This document shows positions 36,394 to 46,174 of a stretch of DNA of 64,000 bases, piece after piece. Each line of letters begins with the position of its first letter. The stretch's first letter is position 1. Under the pieces are notes generated by a model. The model had not been told where the DNA came from. It searched no databases and saw only the letters and a list, made by a program, of their open reading frames with translations. The stretch spans positions 434,001-498,000 of the forward strand of contig NZ_FCOT01000012.1 of NCBI RefSeq assembly GCF_900046455.1, in the 5' to 3' direction. This stretch comes from Cellulomonas timonensis (GTDB lineage: Bacteria > Actinomycetota > Actinomycetes > Actinomycetales > Cellulomonadaceae). The position numbers and the translations under genes were made by a program.

Positions 36394-37575
36394 TCAGCCG
36401 AAGGCGCGCTGCTCGCCGCGATAGGTCGGCGCCACACGCTCGACGACGTCGCCCCGCACAAGGTGCACCTGGTCGAACCGCTCCATCACCTCGCCGGCCT
36501 TGGCGTGGCGGAACCACACGCGGTCGCCGATCCGCAGGTCCGCCGAGGCGGCGCCCCGCAGCGGGGTCTGCACCTCCCCCGCCCCCTCGCGCCCGGTGAG
36601 CGCGAGCCCGCCCGGGGCGACGGGGCGCGGCAGCCGCGAGCGGCTCGCGGGGCCCGACGCGACGTAGCCGCCACCGGCCGCCGTGGCGAACCCCCGGGCG
36701 GGCACCCGCACCACGTCGAGCCCGAAGTAGGCGGCCGGCCGGGGCGCGAACGCGCGGTAGCCGTCGAAGAGCGTGGGCACGTACAGGCCCGAGCCCGCGG
36801 TGACCTCGGTGACCACGGGGTCGGCGGAGCTCGTCTCCAGCGACCCCGATCCGCCCGAGTTCACCAGCTCCAGGTCCCGGCCCAGCACGTCCCGCACCGC
36901 GGCCAGCACCTGGCTGCGCCGGCGCGCCAGATCGGCCACCGAGGCGCGCTTGACCGCCCGCACGGCGAGGCTCGTGTCCGGCATGCCCGCGACCTGCGCC
37001 TCGTAGAACATCACCCCGCGGATCTCGACGCCGGGGCGGCGCAGGATCTCGGCGGCGAGCCGGGCGGCGTCGTGCGGTGTGTGGACGGGTGAGCGCCGCA
37101 CGCCCAGGTGCGCGGTCAGCGGCCCGACCCGGATCCGCAAGGACGCGTCCACGTCGAGGCACACCCGCAGGCGGTGGCCGCCCGACGCCGCGGCGCGCTG
37201 TGCCAGGTCGACCTGGAGCACGTCGTCGACCATGAGAGTCACGGCCGCCGCTGCCACCGGGTCCGAGGCCAGCTCGGCCAGCGCGCCCTCGGCGACGGTG
37301 GGGTACCCCATCAGGACGTCCTGCACCCCCTCGCTGACCAGCCACAACGCCTCGCGCAGCGAGTAGGCCATCACCCCGGCGAAACCAGGCCGGGCGAGCA
37401 CCGCCTCGAGGACCGCGCGCACCCGCACCGACTTGCTCGCCACCCGCACGGGCACGCCCGCGGCGCGGCGCACGAGGTCGTCGGCGTTGGCCTCGAGGGC
37501 GTCCAGGTCGACCACGGCGAGGGGCGCCGGCAGTCCCTTGGTCGCGGCGTCGAGCCGCGTGCCGAGCATGCTCAT
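36394..37575 (-). CDS. PLP-fold amino-acid racemase/aldolase-like protein
   Basis: 393 residues. Alanine-racemase-type barrel start [39 protein letters not shown] (Lys of VASKS is the likely PLP lysine), and the C-terminal domain with [25 protein letters not shown] of D-threonine-aldolase-like enzymes. The protein probably acts on a D-amino acid or hydroxy-amino acid; the substrate is unknown. RBS GGGAGAG precedes ATG 37575. It lies 89 bp upstream of cysS and shares strand with the MFS and TetR genes. Confidence 0.85.
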   Translation of the reverse strand: MSMLGTRLDAATKGLPAPLAVVDLDALEANADDLVRRAAGVPVRVASKSVRVRAVLEAVLARPGFAGVMAYSLREALWLVSEGVQDVLMGYPTVAEGALAELASDPVAAAAVTLMVDDVLQVDLAQRAAASGGHRLRVCLDVDASLRIRVGPLTAHLGVRRSPVHTPHDAARLAAEILRRPGVEIRGVMFYEAQVAGMPDTSLAVRAVKRASVADLARRRSQVLAAVRDVLGRDLELVNSGGSGSLETSSADPVVTEVTAGSGLYVPTLFDGYRAFAPRPAAYFGLDVVRVPARGFATAAGGGYVASGPASRSRLPRPVAPGGLALTGREGAGEVQTPLRGAASADLRIGDRVWFRHAKAGEVMERFDQVHLVRGDVVERVAPTYRGEQRAFG

Positions 37576-37708
37576 TGCACTCTCCCGGGTTGTCGGGGGC
37601 CCTGAGGGCCCGCGCGGACCGGCGGCGACGGCGGGTGGTGCTGCTCCGGCGCCGTCCTCGGCGCCGACAGCCAGCGCATGCCGGATCGTGCCCTGCATCA
37701 TGCCCCGG

Positions 37709-38986
37709 TCAGGTCGGTCCTGGGGCGGTTCCGGCCCGATCGGGCGGGCCGATCTGCGCGGCGCCGTCCCCGGGTGGCGCCGTCGGGGACGCGGCTCGAC
37801 GACGCGTGCCGAATGTGGGCGCCAGCGCGACGATGGCGATAGCCAGCACCAGGGGAACCGCGAAGCCGATCCGCAGTGACGAGCCGACGCCGATGGCCCC
37901 GACCAGCACGCCGCCGAGCACCGCGCCGACGTAGTTGAACCCGTTGAGCCGGGCCACGACGGCGTCGGCGTGCTCGGGGGCCAGCGCGCCCGCCGCGGCG
38001 AAGCAGAGCGGCGCGATGGCGCCCAGGCCCAGGCCGGTGAGCGCGAAGCCCGCCACGGCGACCGCCGGCCCGGGCGCGAGGACCACGCCGAGCAGCCCGA
38101 CGGCGCCCGTCAGCCCGGCGACGCGGACCACGGCGACCCTGCCCCAGCGCCGCACCGCCAGATCGCCGAGCAGCCGTGACAGCAGCGTCGTCGCGAGGTA
38201 CACGGCGAGCCCGAGCGGCGCCAGGTCCGCGGCGTGCAGCCCGTCCTGCAGGTAGATCGTGCTCCAGATCTGCGCGGCGGAGTCGACCACGAAGTAGGCG
38301 ACGACAGCCGCGCCCAGCAGCAGGATCCCCGACCATGGCACCGCTCGCGCGGCGCTGCGCTGCTCCGCGGTGGGGCCGGTGGGGAGGTCGTGCGCGCGCC
38401 ACCCGTCGCGGAGCACGCTGAGCGCGACGAGGGCGACCAGCACCGTGACGGCCGGGATCGCGAGCTGCTGCGCGAGGTCGAGCGCCTCGTAGGCGATCAC
38501 CGCGAGCGCCCCCACGATCGCCGCCGCCGACCACGCGGCGTAGAAGCCGGTGAGGATGCTGCGCCCGTATGCCCGCTGCAGCGCCACGGCCTGCATATTC
38601 GTCCCGGCGTCGACGAGGCCGAGCCCCAGCCCGTACACCCCGAACCCCGCGAAGAACAGCGCCCGTCCCGGCGCGAGGGCGATCATCAGCACCGCGAGCG
38701 CCACGACGCCGAGCCCGGCGACCAGCACGGCCCTGCTGCCCGGGCCGCGCGCGATGCGGTCCGCGACCACAGTGCCGGCGCCCGCCATCACGCAGATGCC
38801 GAGCGTGACGACGGTGACGACGCCGTCATCGATGCCGAACCGCTCCTTGAACCCCGGCAGGCTCGCGACGAGCACCGCATACGCCAGGCCCTGCGCGCCG
38901 AAGGCCATCGCCACCGCGCGCCGGGCCGGGCGGGCGCCCGCCGGCGGCTGCGAGGCTTCGCGCGAGCCGCCGGGGTCCACGCTCAC
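37709..38986 (-). CDS. Major facilitator superfamily transporter
   Basis: 425 residues with about 12 transmembrane helices in two six-helix halves joined near residue 205-215 (DLPTGPTAEQRSAARAV). The loop-2 basic motif is reduced (ADRIARGPGSR). Sequence features (FGVYGLGLGLVDAGTNMQAVALQ) match sugar/drug-type MFS exporters. Its start overlaps the TetR stop (ATGA), so that regulator probably controls it. Substrate unknown. Confidence 0.9.
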   Translation of the reverse strand: MSVDPGGSREASQPPAGARPARRAVAMAFGAQGLAYAVLVASLPGFKERFGIDDGVVTVVTLGICVMAGAGTVVADRIARGPGSRAVLVAGLGVVALAVLMIALAPGRALFFAGFGVYGLGLGLVDAGTNMQAVALQRAYGRSILTGFYAAWSAAAIVGALAVIAYEALDLAQQLAIPAVTVLVALVALSVLRDGWRAHDLPTGPTAEQRSAARAVPWSGILLLGAAVVAYFVVDSAAQIWSTIYLQDGLHAADLAPLGLAVYLATTLLSRLLGDLAVRRWGRVAVVRVAGLTGAVGLLGVVLAPGPAVAVAGFALTGLGLGAIAPLCFAAAGALAPEHADAVVARLNGFNYVGAVLGGVLVGAIGVGSSLRIGFAVPLVLAIAIVALAPTFGTRRRAASPTAPPGDGAAQIGPPDRAGTAPGPT

Positions 38987-39684
38987 GCGTGCGCGCTCAC
39001 GGGCTCCACGACGCCAGGGATGACCACGCCCTCGACAGGCTGCACGCTCGCCGGCGGGGCGATTGTCGGCTGGGCGTCCACCGGGGCGCCGAACTCGACG
39101 GTCTGGGTGGCGAGGTACTGGGCGAACCTGCGCAGCCCCTCGACGGTGGCCTCCTCGTCGCCGTCGACGAGCCAGGCGAGGGCGAAGCCGTCCACGGTGG
39201 CGACGACGGTGCGGGCGAGGCTGGAGCGCGACACTGCCCAGCTCACCTGGGCGCCGTGCTCGATGCGCTCGAGGAACAGCTCGACTGCGCCCCGGGATCC
39301 GCGGTACTGGTCGCTGGCGACCTGGTTGAGCTCGGAGTGGCGCAGCGAGGTGGTGGTGAGCTCATAACTGAGGAGCTGGGAGCCACGGTTGTCGCGGATT
39401 CCGCGCCAGAGCCCTTCGACGGCGAGCTCGAGCACCGTGGCCAGATCCGCGTCGGGCGGGATCGCGGCCTCGGTCATGGCGAGGTTCTGCGCGGTGATGG
39501 CGTCGGCCACCGCGCGCAGCAACTCGTCCTTGTCCTGGAAGCAGTAGTGGACGACCCCGAGGGACACGCCCGCCTCTGCGGCGACCGCGCGCACGGTGGC
39601 GGCGTCGATGCCGTCCCTGCTGGCGACCGCCAAAGCAGCCTGGATGAGTTGCTCACGCCGCTCGGCGACTGGCAAACGATTCAT
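38983..39684 (-). CDS. TetR-family transcriptional regulator
   Basis: 233 residues. N-terminal HTH (about residues 8-55) with REQLIQAALAVASRDGIDAATVRAVAAEAGVSLGVVHYCFQDKDELLRAV. The C-terminal ligand domain looks BetI/BetI_C-like (LLSYELTTTSLRHSELNQVASDQY). It is divergent to the FAD oxidoreductase gene and coupled to the MFS gene. A 25-bp inverted repeat in the shared intergenic region is a candidate operator. Start MNRLPVAERREQL at 39684. Confidence 0.92.
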   Translation of the reverse strand: MNRLPVAERREQLIQAALAVASRDGIDAATVRAVAAEAGVSLGVVHYCFQDKDELLRAVADAITAQNLAMTEAAIPPDADLATVLELAVEGLWRGIRDNRGSQLLSYELTTTSLRHSELNQVASDQYRGSRGAVELFLERIEHGAQVSWAVSRSSLARTVVATVDGFALAWLVDGDEEATVEGLRRFAQYLATQTVEFGAPVDAQPTIAPPASVQPVEGVVIPGVVEPVSAHA

Positions 39685-39785
39685 GGTTGGTTCCCCCCCG
39701 GAAATCCGCCGCGTGGTCTCGCACCGGCCAGTGCGAACTGCATCCACGCGCCCCCTTGCCTCATTTCAACGGCGGTCATGACAAT

Positions 39786-39810
39786 AGTCAAGGGAATCAG
39801 GCACTTGACT
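39786..39810. promoter_or_regulatory. Candidate TetR operator between divergent genes
   Basis: Perfect 7-bp arms AGTCAAG and CTTGACT separated by 11 nt. On the minus strand its left arm forms part of a TTGACT -35 box that precedes TGAAAT by 17 nt upstream of the TetR gene, so a bound repressor would block that promoter. The right arm lies 31 bp from the FAD oxidoreductase start. Confidence 0.5.
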
Positions 39811-39840
39811 TGGACGGCCGCCCAGAATGAAGGTCTGCAC

Positions 39841-41175
39841 ATGACCACGGTCACTGAGCAACTCCGCTGGCAGAACTGGGCGCGCACGGAGTCGGCGCAG
39901 CCCGAGCAGGTCGCCTACCCCCGCGACCTGGAGCACCTGTGCTCGATCGTACGTTCGAGGGGCGCCTTGCGCGTGCGGGCCATCGGAGCCGGGCACTCGT
40001 TCACCGGCGCGGCCGTCACGGAGGGCATCCAGATCCGGATGGACGCCCTTGACCTGCTCGAACGCGTCGATCCGCGCCCCGATGGGACGACCCATGTGAC
40101 AGTCGGCGCGGGCATCCGGCTGCATGCGCTCAACCGGGTCCTCGCCGCCTGCGGGCTCGCGATGCGCAACCTCGGCGACATCGACCGGCAGACCTTGGCC
40201 GGGGCGATCTCCACCGGCACCCACGGCACCGGCTCACGCCTGGGCGGCCTGGCCACCCAGGTGGTCGGCGTCCGGCTCGTCACGGCGCAGGGCGACGTCG
40301 TCGAGGCGTCTCCGCAGCATCACCCCGAGCTCTTCGAGGTGGCCCGGCTCGGGCTGGGCAGCGTCGGGGTGCTCGCCGCGATCACGCTCGAGGCGGTCCC
40401 CGCCTTCCACCTGAGCGCCGTGGAGGTCCCGCTCCCGCTCGACGAGGTGCTCGAGCGGCTCGACGGCCCCGATGGGCTCGTCGACGGCAATGACCACTTC
40501 GAGTTCTACTGGTTCCCGCACACGCGGCGCGCGCTGACCAAGAGCAACAATCGTGCGCCGAACGGCGCCGGGCCGGGGCTGCACCCCCTGCGCGGCTGGG
40601 TGGACGACGAGCTGCTCTCCAACGGCGTGTTCGCCGCCACGAACCGGCTCGCGGCCGCGGCGCCCGCCCTCACCCCCCGGATCAACCGCATCGCGTCGCG
40701 TGCGCTGAGCGCCCGCGCCTACACCGCGCCCTCCCCCCAGGTCTTCGCGTCCCCGCGCCGGGTCCGCTTCCGCGAGATGGAGTACGCCATCCCCCGCGCA
40801 CAGTTGCGCGAGGTGCTTGCCGAGATCGACTCGTGGATCTCCGCCTCAGGAGTCAACATCCCCTTCCCGCTGGAAGTCCGGTTCGCCGCGGCGGACGACG
40901 TCTGGCTCTCCACCGCACACGGCCGGCCGACCGCCTATGTCGCGGTGCACCAATACCTGCGACTGCCCTACGGCCGCTACTTCCAGGCCGTCGAGCGGAT
41001 CATGGCCCAGGTGGACGGCCGCCCGCACTGGGGGAAGCTGCACTGGCTGGGGGCGGATCGGCTCGCCGAGCTCTATCCGCAGTTCGCGGAGGCCCGTGCC
41101 GTGCGCGCGCAGGCGGACCCGGACGGCGCGTTCAGGAACGAGTACCTCGACCGAGTGCTCGGACCCCTCGCATGA
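39841..41175 (+). CDS. FAD-linked sugar/alditol oxidase (D-arabinono-1,4-lactone oxidase family)
   Basis: 444 residues. The PP-loop FAD-binding domain has RVRAIGAGHSFTG (flavin attachment His within AGHSFT) and GAISTGTHGTGSRLGG. The C-terminal ALO domain has WGKLHWLGADRLAELYPQF. Family members oxidise alditols, xylitol or aldonolactones with O2, making H2O2. Given the xylose locus 20 kb away a pentitol substrate is possible, but this is speculation. It is divergent to TetR. Confidence 0.92.
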   Translation: MTTVTEQLRWQNWARTESAQPEQVAYPRDLEHLCSIVRSRGALRVRAIGAGHSFTGAAVTEGIQIRMDALDLLERVDPRPDGTTHVTVGAGIRLHALNRVLAACGLAMRNLGDIDRQTLAGAISTGTHGTGSRLGGLATQVVGVRLVTAQGDVVEASPQHHPELFEVARLGLGSVGVLAAITLEAVPAFHLSAVEVPLPLDEVLERLDGPDGLVDGNDHFEFYWFPHTRRALTKSNNRAPNGAGPGLHPLRGWVDDELLSNGVFAATNRLAAAAPALTPRINRIASRALSARAYTAPSPQVFASPRRVRFREMEYAIPRAQLREVLAEIDSWISASGVNIPFPLEVRFAAADDVWLSTAHGRPTAYVAVHQYLRLPYGRYFQAVERIMAQVDGRPHWGKLHWLGADRLAELYPQFAEARAVRAQADPDGAFRNEYLDRVLGPLA

Positions 41176-41278
41176 CGTGCACGCCCTCTCTGACCAGCAC
41201 GTTCCCCACCACCGGACCGGGACGCCCAGCTGACGGAACGGACGAGACACGGGGCGCCGCGCCGTGCTTGCCTGGACT

Positions 41279-42220
41279 ATGAGCCGAGCAGTGGTCGCGC
41301 AGGCCTACGGCGGACCCGAGGTCCTCGCCGTCATCGATGAGCCCGTCCGGCCCCCGGGTCCCGGCGAGGTGCTGCTGGAGGTCCGCGCAGCGGGCGTCAA
41401 CCCCTCCGACTGGAAGGGCTACTCGGGCCTGTGGGGCACGAATCCGAGCCGGCTGCCGATCCGGCTCGGGTATGAGGTCGCGGGCGTCGTGCTGGACGTG
41501 GGCTCCGGCGTGGAGTCCCCCGCGGTGGGCGACGAGGTCATCGCCTGGCCCGTCACCGGCGGCTACGCCGAGCGAGTCGTCGTGCCCGCGCGGGTGGTGG
41601 CCCCCCGGCCGGCCGGGCTCAGCTGGGCGCAGTCCGCGGGCCTGCTGCTCGCGGGATCAGCCGCCGTGCACCTGCTCACCGCCACCCGCGTCGGAGCCGA
41701 CGACGTGGTGCTGGTCCACGGGGCGTCCGGCGGTGTCGGACGCCTGGCGGTGCAGCTCGCGGCGCTGGCGGGCGCGCGGGTCGTGGCCACCGCCGGCCCC
41801 GCCTCACATGACGACCTGCGCCAGCTCGGCGCGCTCCCCGTGGCCTACGGTCCGGGCCTCCTCCAGCGGCTGCGCGCCGTCGCCGCGCAGACCGGCCCGT
41901 TCACTGTGGCGCTCGACACCGCCGGGACGGACGAGGCGCTCGACGCCTCCGTCGCCCTCGTCGCGGACCGGGGCCGGATCGCGACGATCGCGGGTTTCGA
42001 CCGCGGCCGTGAGCTCGGCGTCCGGCTGCTCGGCAACGGGCCGGGCGCGGATCCCGGGGACGACGTCCGCGATGCCGCGCGCGCCCACCTGGCCCGGCTC
42101 GCGGACGAGGGGATGCTCGACGTCACCGTGGCGCGCACCTACCCGCTCGACGATGCCGCGCGCGCTCATGAGGACAGCCGCAGCGGCCACGCGCGCGGCA
42201 AGTTGGTGCTGATCCCCTAA
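41279..42220 (+). CDS. NADPH:quinone oxidoreductase-like MDR protein
   Basis: 313 residues. N-terminal GroES-like domain, then Rossmann domain with VLVHGASGGVGRLAVQLAALAGARVVAT (AxxGxxG, NADPH). The C-terminal KLVLIP end is typical of zeta-crystallin/Qor proteins. Catalytic zinc ligands are absent. It probably reduces quinones or enones. It lies 103 bp after the FAD oxidase gene on the same strand; a redox pairing is possible. ATG 41279. Confidence 0.9.
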   Translation: MSRAVVAQAYGGPEVLAVIDEPVRPPGPGEVLLEVRAAGVNPSDWKGYSGLWGTNPSRLPIRLGYEVAGVVLDVGSGVESPAVGDEVIAWPVTGGYAERVVVPARVVAPRPAGLSWAQSAGLLLAGSAAVHLLTATRVGADDVVLVHGASGGVGRLAVQLAALAGARVVATAGPASHDDLRQLGALPVAYGPGLLQRLRAVAAQTGPFTVALDTAGTDEALDASVALVADRGRIATIAGFDRGRELGVRLLGNGPGADPGDDVRDAARAHLARLADEGMLDVTVARTYPLDDAARAHEDSRSGHARGKLVLIP

Positions 42221-42262
42221 CTGCCTCCCCCAGCAGTCCTGCTCCCCTGTCCCGCGACTTCC

Positions 42263-42568
42263 TCAGTCGTGCGCCGGCCGCTCGCGCAGGCGCGCCAGGT
42301 GGTCGTCGGCGGGGGCGGGAGCGGTGGCGACGTCCTGAACCGTGAGCACACCGGGCTGCTGCTCGTCGAGGCTGGCGAGCCCATTGATCGTGGCCTCCAG
42401 GACGTCGACGGGGATGCGCACCCGCAGGCGGACGCGGGGCGGGCCCTCACGCCGGGGCAGTGGCGCCGGCTGACTCCGCAGCTCCCCGGTGGGCGTCGGG
42501 CCAGTAGGCCCTCGGAGCGCTCCCACACGGGAGTCCGCACGGGGCGGTGGGCGGTGCGTCGTCGTCAC
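42263..42568 (-). CDS. Small hypothetical protein
   Basis: 101 residues from GTG 42568. The Pro/Arg-rich N-terminal half is followed by a more ordered C-terminal half, RIPVDVLEATINGLASLDEQ. I see no RBS or known domain. It is convergent with the Qor-like gene and sits downstream of ispF on the same strand. It may be a lost or lineage-specific gene; moderate doubt that it is expressed. Confidence 0.35.
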   Translation of the reverse strand: MTTTHRPPPRADSRVGALRGPTGPTPTGELRSQPAPLPRREGPPRVRLRVRIPVDVLEATINGLASLDEQQPGVLTVQDVATAPAPADDHLARLRERPAHD

Positions 42569-42676
42569 GAACGGGGACGGTACCGGACATTTGCCCGCTC
42601 GTGCGAGACCTGGAATCACGGCGCCGCACGTGGGACACTTCCCGGCCGGCCTGGGGTCCCCTGGCGAACTGGCGGC

Positions 42677-43198
42677 TCAGCTGGCCGAGACGATCAGCGC
42701 CGTGGCGATGGCCGCGACGCCCTCGCCACGTCCCGTCAGCCCCAGCCCGTCGGTGGTGGTGGCGGAGACGCTGACCGGCGCCCCGGCAGCCGCCGACAGC
42801 GCCGCGACGGCCTCGGCCCGGCGTGGTCCCAGCCGGGGGCGGTTGCCGATCACCTGCACGGCGACGTTGCCGATGACGAAGCCGGCCTCGCGGACCCGCC
42901 GCGCCGCCTCGGCGAGCAGCACGGCGCCCGCCGCGCCGCGCCACTGCGGCTCCGACGTGCCGAAGTTGCTGCCGAGATCGCCGATGCCCGCCGCCGACAG
43001 CAACGCGTCGGCAGCGGCGTGGGCGGCCACGTCGGCGTCCGAGTGGCCCTCGAGAGGCCGCTCCCCCGGCCAGGCCAGGCCCGCCAGGTGCAGCACCGCG
43101 CCGGGCGCCGGATCCGCCGCGTACGCGTGCACGTCGACGCCGATGCCGGTGCGCGGGAGCGCCACCCGCCCGGGCTCATCTGCTCGTGGCTCGCTCAT
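42677..43198 (-). CDS. ispF: 2-C-methyl-D-erythritol 2,4-cyclodiphosphate synthase
   Basis: 173 residues. It catalyses the fifth step of the MEP isoprenoid pathway. The metal site GIGVDVHAY (Asp and His ligands) and the [26 protein letters not shown] segment are present, as is the C-terminal [18 protein letters not shown]. The start MSEPRADEP at 43198 overlaps the ispD stop by 4 nt, so the two are coupled. Confidence 0.96.
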   Translation of the reverse strand: MSEPRADEPGRVALPRTGIGVDVHAYAADPAPGAVLHLAGLAWPGERPLEGHSDADVAAHAAADALLSAAGIGDLGSNFGTSEPQWRGAAGAVLLAEAARRVREAGFVIGNVAVQVIGNRPRLGPRRAEAVAALSAAAGAPVSVSATTTDGLGLTGRGEGVAAIATALIVSAS

Positions 43199-44022
43199 CG
43201 TGAGTCTCCGTCCTGCTGCGAGGGCTGGCCCGACTCCGAGGACCGCCCGACGAGCACCAGGCCGGCGACGGCCAGGTCCCATGCGGTGGTGATCTTGGCG
43301 GCGTCCGCGTGGCCCGCGACGACCCACACCGGCTCGCCGAGCCCTTCGACTAGTGCAGCGTCGTCGGAGGCGGCGACAGCCTCGTCATCCGCGCGTGCGC
43401 TGCCAGCGGCGTGGGCCCGGTCGAGGAGCTCGCGGGCGAAGCCCTGCGGCGTCTGCACGGCGCGCAGCTCCTCGCGTGCCACGGTCTCGACGACGGGCCA
43501 GCCCTGCGACTCGCCCGTCACGTGCTCGCTCTCCCCGTGGAGGCCGACCCCGGGGAGGCCGACGCGTTTGATCGTGTCGGTCACCGCGAGGGCGGGCACC
43601 ACGGCGCCGTGGCCTGCGCGCACCGCGGCGATCACGCGTCGCACCACGTCGGCGGGGACGAGCGCGCGGGCTGCGTCATGCACGAGCACCACGTCGACGT
43701 CGGGTGGTAGCACGGCCAGCCCTGCCGCGACCGAGCCCTGCCGGGTGGCGGCGCCAACGACGACATCCACCCGCGTCTCCGCGGAGGGGCCGATGAGGCC
43801 TGCGTCGTGCAGGACCTCGTGGAACTCCTCGAGCCGGTCGGCAGGCGCCGTGACGACGACGCGGTCGAGCCTGTCGTCGTCAGCCACGCCGGAGCCGTCG
43901 AGAAGCGCCCGGACGGCGTGCACCACCAGGGGAACGCCGCCGAGCGGCACCAGCGCCTTGGGCAGCACATGCCCCAGCCTGCTGCCGCTCCCGGCGGCGG
44001 TGACGATCGCCGCCACGCTCAT
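43195..44022 (-). CDS. ispD: 2-C-methyl-D-erythritol 4-phosphate cytidylyltransferase
   Basis: 275 residues. It adds CMP to MEP in the isoprenoid pathway. The nucleotide-binding motif [26 protein letters not shown] has the catalytic Arg and Lys. [16 protein letters not shown] is the substrate loop, and [12 protein letters not shown] is conserved near the C-terminus. It follows carD by 33 bp. Confidence 0.96.
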   Translation of the reverse strand: MSVAAIVTAAGSGSRLGHVLPKALVPLGGVPLVVHAVRALLDGSGVADDDRLDRVVVTAPADRLEEFHEVLHDAGLIGPSAETRVDVVVGAATRQGSVAAGLAVLPPDVDVVLVHDAARALVPADVVRRVIAAVRAGHGAVVPALAVTDTIKRVGLPGVGLHGESEHVTGESQGWPVVETVAREELRAVQTPQGFARELLDRAHAAGSARADDEAVAASDDAALVEGLGEPVWVVAGHADAAKITTAWDLAVAGLVLVGRSSESGQPSQQDGDSR

Positions 44023-44055
44023 CGTGCGGCGCTCATCGTGCGGTCCCGAGTGCTG

Positions 44056-44538
44056 CTATGACGCCAGGACCTCGTCGAGGATGGCCTCGGCCTTCTCCTC
44101 TTCGGTGTGCTCCGCCAGGGCGAGCTCCGAGACGAGGATCTGACGGGCCTTCGCGAGCATGCGCTTCTCACCGGCGGAAAGGCCGCGGTCGGCGTCACGC
44201 CGGGAAAGGTCGCGCACGACCTCGGCGACCTTGATCACGTCGCCGGAGGCGAGCTTCTCGAGGTTCGCCTTGTAACGGCGCGACCAGTTCGTCGGCTCTT
44301 CCGTGTAAGGCGCGCGCAGCACCTCGAATACGCGGTCCAGGCCCTCTTGGCCCACGACGTCACGAACGCCCACGAGGTCGACGTTCTCCGCCGGAACCTC
44401 GATGGTGAGGTCCCCTTGGGCGACCTTCAGCTTGAGGTAGAGCTTGTCCTCGCCGCGGATGGTCCTCGTCTTGATCTCTTCGATCAGCGCTGCACCGTGG
44501 TGCGGGTAGACAACCGTCTCCCCAACAGTGAAAGTCAT
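44056..44538 (-). CDS. carD: CarD-family RNA polymerase-binding regulator
   Basis: 160 residues. The N-terminal RNAP-interaction domain begins [20 protein letters not shown]. The basic C-terminal helical domain includes [31 protein letters not shown], with the promoter-wedge Trp. It stabilises open complexes at actinobacterial promoters. ATG 44538 is chosen at the conserved N-terminus, 5 nt after a GAAGG-like RBS on the minus strand. It heads the carD-ispD-ispF group. Confidence 0.97.
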   Translation of the reverse strand: MTFTVGETVVYPHHGAALIEEIKTRTIRGEDKLYLKLKVAQGDLTIEVPAENVDLVGVRDVVGQEGLDRVFEVLRAPYTEEPTNWSRRYKANLEKLASGDVIKVAEVVRDLSRRDADRGLSAGEKRMLAKARQILVSELALAEHTEEEKAEAILDEVLAS

Positions 44539-44738
44539 CTGAAGGTGTCCCCTTTCGCGGTGATCCATCTTATCACGGGCAAAAATGGCCCTCCCGAGCC
44601 CACCCAGCCATTTGCGCAGGTCAAGCGGCGCGCACACGCGTCGGGCGCCAAGAGAGGTGCGACACACTCCCAGTCGCCTTCGCACCACCCGAGCACGCCC
44701 CGCACCGCCCCCGCACCGCCCTGCCCCGAGGAGTCACA

Positions 44739-45314
44739 GTGGTCCGCGTCACGTCCGTCCGCCGCCGGTTCGCCCTCGCGGGCGCAGTCGCGCTCGTGAG
44801 CGCAGGGCTGGCCGGGTGCTCGGCGACCAACGAGATCACCACGCAGCTCGACTACGCCGCGTCCGACGGCGTGCGCGCCACGCTCGGCGACGTCACGGCG
44901 GAGAACCTGCTGGTCATCACCGCGGGCAAGGGCGAGGAGGGCGCGCTGCAGGGCGCGTTCACCAACCGCGGGAACACCGACGTCGACGTCACCCTGACCA
45001 CGGCGGACGACGTCGAGCTCGCCTCCGTCCCCGTCGCGGCCGGGTCCACAGTGCTGCTCGGCGGCACCCGCGGCGAACTCGTCACCTTCACCACGCCGGT
45101 GGCGCCCGGCGCCACCCTCCCCGTGACGCTCAGCACCGGCTCGGCCGGCACCGAGGCGATCTCGGTGCCCGTCCTGGACGGCACGCTCTCCGAGTACACC
45201 GCGCTCGTGCCCACCGCGACACCGTCGGCCACCGCGACCGCCACCCCGGAGCCCACCAGCACGGCGACGCCCGAGTCCACCGAGACGCCGACGGCGACAC
45301 CCACGGCCGGCTGA
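44739..45314 (+). CDS. Putative lipoprotein with Thr/Pro-rich tail
   Basis: 191 residues. The lipoprotein signal ends LVSAGLAGC (lipobox LAGC). A beta-rich mature domain is followed by a low-complexity C-terminal tail of repeated Thr-Ala-Thr-Pro-Glu units (about residues 150-190). GTG 44739 follows GAGGAG at good spacing. The order lipoprotein - terminator - pstB is seen in several actinobacteria, but no function is known. It is divergent from carD by 200 bp. Confidence 0.78.
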   Translation: MVRVTSVRRRFALAGAVALVSAGLAGCSATNEITTQLDYAASDGVRATLGDVTAENLLVITAGKGEEGALQGAFTNRGNTDVDVTLTTADDVELASVPVAAGSTVLLGGTRGELVTFTTPVAPGATLPVTLSTGSAGTEAISVPVLDGTLSEYTALVPTATPSATATATPEPTSTATPESTETPTATPTAG

Positions 45315-45350
45315 TCGCGCCCACGCACGACACCTCGCCCAGAGCGAGCA

Positions 45351-45381
45351 GAAGCCCCACGGCGCAACGCCGTGGGGCTTC
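45351..45381. terminator. Bidirectional terminator between lipoprotein and pstB
   Basis: Perfect 14-bp stem GAAGCCCCACGGCG/CGCCGTGGGGCTTC with a 3-nt loop CAA. It serves the two convergent genes. Confidence 0.9.
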
Positions 45382-45394
45382 TTCGTGCGCTGGC

Positions 45395-46174
45395 TCAGCC
45401 GAAGCGGCCCGAGATGTAGTCCTCGGTGGCCTTCTGCCGCGGCGAGGAGAACATCGTCGCGGTGTCGTCCAGCTCGATCAGCCGGCCGGGCTCGCCGGTG
45501 CCCGCGATGGTGAAGAACGCGGTGCGGTCCGAGACGCGCGCGGCCTGCTGCATGTTGTGCGTGACGATGACGATCGTGTACTCGGCCTTGAGCTCGGAGA
45601 TGAGGTCCTCGATGGCGAGGGTCGAGATGGGGTCGAGCGCCGAGCAGGGCTCGTCCATGAGCAGCACCTGCGGGCTGACGGCGATGGCGCGGGCGATGCA
45701 CAGGCGCTGCTGCTGGCCGCCCGACAGGCCCGCGCCGGGGCGGTCGAGCCGGTCCTTGACCTCGTTCCACAGGTTCGCGCGGCGCAGCGACGACTCGACG
45801 AGGTCCTGGGCGTCGCCCTTGGAGATGCGGCGGTTGTTCAGCCGCACCCCGGCCAGCACGTTGCCGGCGATCGACATCGTCGGGAACGGGTTGGGCCGCT
45901 GGAACACCATGCCGACCTGCCGCCGCACCGCCACGGGGTCGATGTCGCGCCCGTACAGGTCGACGCCGTCGATCTCGACCTTGCCCTCGACGCGTGCGCC
46001 CGGCACCACCTCGTGCATGCGGTTGAGGGTGCGCAGGAACGTCGACTTGCCGCAGCCCGACGGGCCGATGAACGCGGTCACCGAGCGCGGCTCGATGGAC
46101 ATCTCGACGTCTGCGACAGCCCGGAAGGCCCCGTAGTAGATGTTGAGGTCCTTGACCTCGATGCGCTGTGCCAT
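45395..46174 (-). CDS. pstB: Phosphate ABC transporter ATPase
   Basis: 259 residues. Walker [10 protein letters not shown], signature LSGGQQQR, Walker [13 protein letters not shown], and H-loop VTHNMQQA, all in the PstB pattern ([12 protein letters not shown]). It energises phosphate uptake with PstA and PstC. The start [15 protein letters not shown] is clear. Its upstream neighbour pstA has no stop before it. Confidence 0.97.
   Translation of the reverse strand: MAQRIEVKDLNIYYGAFRAVADVEMSIEPRSVTAFIGPSGCGKSTFLRTLNRMHEVVPGARVEGKVEIDGVDLYGRDIDPVAVRRQVGMVFQRPNPFPTMSIAGNVLAGVRLNNRRISKGDAQDLVESSLRRANLWNEVKDRLDRPGAGLSGGQQQRLCIARAIAVSPQVLLMDEPCSALDPISTLAIEDLISELKAEYTIVIVTHNMQQAARVSDRTAFFTIAGTGEPGRLIELDDTATMFSSPRQKATEDYISGRFG

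Noticed and set aside
44535..46174. A real 880-residue PstA with a long C-terminal domain
   Set aside because: Beyond residue 321 the frame is an out-of-phase reading of pstB and of the antisense of the lipoprotein gene, giving Arg/Pro/Gly-rich nonsense. Kept only as a missing-stop observation.
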